DNA from: Pseudoduganella flava
Lineage (GTDB): Bacteria > Pseudomonadota > Gammaproteobacteria > Burkholderiales > Burkholderiaceae_D
Assembly (NCBI RefSeq): GCF_007830495.1
Contig: NZ_VLKW01000004.1
Coordinates: 434,001-498,000 of the forward strand
Length of the DNA: 64,000 bases
Direction: 5' to 3'
The notes beneath the pieces are model-generated. The model had not been told where the DNA came from, searched no databases, and worked only from the letters and a program-made list of their open reading frames with translations. The position numbers were made by a program, and so were the translations under genes. Below, one piece after another: positions 62,161 through 64,000 of this stretch; positions within the stretch are counted from its first letter, which is position 1; every line of letters begins with the position of its first letter.

Positions 62161-62898
62161 ATGAAGATCGCGGCCATCTCGGATATCCACGGCAACCTCG
62201 GCGCACTGGAAGCGGTGCTGGCCGATATCGAACGGCGCAATGTGACCGTGACGGTGAACCTGGGCGACATCCTGTCCGGCCCATTGCAGCCGCGCGACAC
62301 GGCCGAGCGGCTCATCGCCCTCGGCATGCCGACGATCGCCGGCAACCACGAACGGCAGGTGCTGATGCACGTGCCGGAAAAGATGGGCGCCTCGGACCGT
62401 TACGCGCACGAGCAGATCACGCAGGTCGAACGCGCGTGGATCCACTCGCTGCCGGGCACGCTGAAGCTGACGAACGACGTGCTGCTGGTGCACGGCACAC
62501 CGTCGTCGGACCTCGTGTACTGGATGGAGACCGTCACGCCAACGGGCATGCGGCCGGCCACGCATGCCGAGGTGCTGGAACGGGCAGGGGATGCGGCCGC
62601 GTCGCTGATCCTGTGCGGCCACACGCACGTGCCGCGCAGCGTGCGGCTGGACGACGGCCGGCTCGTCGTCAATCCCGGCAGCGTCGGCCTGCAGGCCTAC
62701 GACGACGACCAGCCGCATCCGCACAAGGTGGAAAACGGCACGCCCCATGCACGCTACGCGATCGTCGAACGGACGGCGGCCGGCTGGCTCGTCGAGCACG
62801 TGGCCGTGCCGTACGACTGGGAGCTGGCGGCGGAACTGGCCGAGCGCAACGGCCGACCCGACTGGGCCCATGCGTTGCGCACGGGGCGCATGCCGTAG
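62161..62898 (+). CDS. Metallophosphoesterase (YfcE/MJ0936-like)
   Basis: 245 residues. The calcineurin-like metal motifs are complete: SDIHGN (D-x-H), LGDILSG (GDxx), GNHER (GNHE), then LLVHGTP and CGHTHVP (GHTH). It hydrolyses phosphoesters, often with Mn, and the substrate is unknown. The final ~50 residues add a C-terminal extension. It is core-like in composition and lies 39 bases after the membrane protein gene. Confidence 0.9.
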   Translation: MKIAAISDIHGNLGALEAVLADIERRNVTVTVNLGDILSGPLQPRDTAERLIALGMPTIAGNHERQVLMHVPEKMGASDRYAHEQITQVERAWIHSLPGTLKLTNDVLLVHGTPSSDLVYWMETVTPTGMRPATHAEVLERAGDAAASLILCGHTHVPRSVRLDDGRLVVNPGSVGLQAYDDDQPHPHKVENGTPHARYAIVERTAAGWLVEHVAVPYDWELAAELAERNGRPDWAHALRTGRMP

Positions 62899-62901
62899 GC
62901 G

Positions 62902-63243
62902 TCAACCCCGGTGGCTGATTTCGATCGTCACGCCACCGGGCGCGGTGCACCAGAACTGCAGTACACCGTCGTGCCGCTGCGGCGCGGGCGCGGCGATGCC
63001 CGCAGCCGCGAGCCGGCTGTGCGCCGTATGCACGGCCTCGTCGGAGGGCTGCAGGAAGCCGATGTGAAAGCCGTCCGGATAGCGCGGCTCGCCGTGGCTC
63101 AGCACGAGCGCGAAACCGTCCGCGCCCAGCAGTACAGCCATGCGGGGTCCGCCGTGTACGGGTTCGAAACCGAAGCCGCGCACGAAGTAATCGGTGGCCG
63201 CGGCCACATCCGGGACGGGCAGATCGAGGTGGTTCAGGCGCAT
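62902..63243 (-). CDS. VOC (glyoxalase superfamily) protein, 113 aa
   Basis: Start ATG 63243, chosen over 63255 because GGAGG lies five bases before it. The fold signature is LNHLDLPVPDVAAATDYFVRGFG at the start (as LDLPVPDVAAATDYF), with FHIGFLQPSDEAV and the C-terminal LQFWCTAPGGVTIEI carrying the usual metal-site Glu. Substrate unknown. It converges on the metallophosphoesterase gene, three bases from its stop. Confidence 0.87.
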   Translation of the reverse strand: MRLNHLDLPVPDVAAATDYFVRGFGFEPVHGGPRMAVLLGADGFALVLSHGEPRYPDGFHIGFLQPSDEAVHTAHSRLAAAGIAAPAPQRHDGVLQFWCTAPGGVTIEISHRG

Positions 63244-63338
63244 CGCATCCTCCATGGTTGGGCAGGCCCGGCACGGGCCGCGCCAGGCTGGCGGCATCCC
63301 GGCTACACTGGCACCGTGCCAGTTACCGAAGAGCCCAC

Positions 63339-64000
63339 ATGACCACCAAAGAATACCTCGCCGGCGCGCTGCTGTGCTGCGCCGCGCTGCTGCCGTTGAC
63401 CGCCACCGCCCAGCAGAAGGACGAAGACATCGCCACGGACCGGCCGGACTTCGTCGAATCGAGCAACGTCGTCGGCAAGGGCCGCGTGCAGATCGAAACG
63501 GGCTTCGCGCTGGAACGCAACCGCGATGCGGGCTTGAAGGAGCGCACCACCACCACGCCAACCTTGCTGCGGGTGGGCGTCAGCGACACGGTGGAGCTGC
63601 GCCTGGAAACGGACGGGCGCGAACGCTATCGCGCCGACAGTATCGACGGCCACGAACGCGCGCACGGCTGGGCCGACGATGCGCTGGGCGTCAAATGGCA
63701 CGTGCGCGACGCAGGGCAGGGCTGGCCGTCGCTGGGTGTGCTGCTGCATGCGGACATCGACTCCGGCTCGGCCGCGTTCCGCGGCGAGGGCGTGCGCCCG
63801 TCGCTGCGCGTGTCCGCCGAATGGGAGCTGCCGCATGGCTTCGACCTGGGCGTGATGCCGGGCCTGATCCGCGAGCGCTCGCCGGACGGCGGCCATGCCG
63901 TCAACGGCATCTTCGGCATCGTGCTGGGCAAGGCGTTGACGGACCGGGTGCGCACCTTCGTCGAGCTGGCCGCGCCCCGCATCGCGCGTGGGCGCGACGG
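63339..64000 (+). CDS. Outer-membrane transporter-like protein (MetA-pathway type), 3' end outside window
   Basis: 220 residues are visible. The signal peptide MTTKEYLAGALLCCAALLPLTATA is followed by EDIATDRPDFVESSNVVGKGRVQIETG, the start typical of the 'putative MetA-pathway of phenol degradation' family (PF13557), and repeated amphipathic beta-strands. Members are thought to be outer-membrane beta-barrels, possibly in aromatic uptake. The gene continues past base 64000. Confidence 0.8.
   Translation, partial: MTTKEYLAGALLCCAALLPLTATAQQKDEDIATDRPDFVESSNVVGKGRVQIETGFALERNRDAGLKERTTTTPTLLRVGVSDTVELRLETDGRERYRADSIDGHERAHGWADDALGVKWHVRDAGQGWPSLGVLLHADIDSGSAAFRGEGVRPSLRVSAEWELPHGFDLGVMPGLIRERSPDGGHAVNGIFGIVLGKALTDRVRTFVELAAPRIARGRD

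Overview
The window is high-GC, densely coded proteobacterial chromosome. The gene content points to a betaproteobacterium of the Oxalobacteraceae (Massilia / Duganella / Pseudoduganella type). Pointers are a PEP-CTERM surface protein, an aryl polyene pigment cluster, GlrK-QseG-GlrR next to it, TonB and an RND efflux pump, and the codon usage. The genus is inferred, not proven.

Layout. 1-17.5 kb is mostly ordinary chromosome: the end of a glutathione transferase gene, a secreted protein, a CopZ-like chaperone, a VOC protein, a LytS/LytTR two-component pair, a Fes-like esterase, a PIN-PhoH ATPase, a Bcp peroxiredoxin, alaA and hom. A chromosomal gene strikingly like APH(3')-II aminoglycoside phosphotransferase (10731-11507) follows, then an AraC regulator divergent from a flavoprotein pair, a BON protein, and the glrK-qseG-glrR operon.

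17.9-35.4 kb is one tightly overlapping operon for an aryl polyene (APE) pigment. It holds ketosynthases, two acyl carrier proteins, an acyl ligase fused to a dehydratase, a ketosynthase fused to a dehydratase, a ketoreductase, a thioesterase, separate glycosyl- and acyltransferases, a LolA/MMPL/DUF3261 export set and a phosphopantetheinyl transferase. Two additions are unusual: a HAL/PAL/TAL-type ammonia lyase, which could supply an aryl starter, and a flavoprotein carrying the halogenase motif WxWxIP. A good sigma-54 -24/-12 promoter lies 28 bases before the first gene, and glrR upstream encodes a sigma-54 activator with an intact GAYTGA loop.

35.4-53.6 kb returns to ordinary genes: a polysaccharide deacetylase, a methyltransferase, TonB, a NarL/NarX-type pair with twin 20-bp palindromes upstream, an MFS-acyltransferase fusion, a two-unit PEP-CTERM protein that looks like two genes fused in frame, an RND tripartite pump behind a perfect palindromic operator, a TetR regulator, a fumarylpyruvate hydrolase-like enzyme and a sirtuin.

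53.7-61.3 kb is a mosaic genomic island beginning at tRNA-Pro(GGG). It has two degraded tyrosine integrases, low-GC orphan genes, a protein with a HEPN-type RNxxxH motif, and a second low-GC pair of orphan genes. That second pair sits between two direct copies (about 97% identical, 0.47 kb) of a DUF6152/DUF6644-type locus; the first copy is truncated, the second intact. Core genes resume at about 61.3 kb: metallophosphoesterase, VOC protein and an outer-membrane protein running off the end.
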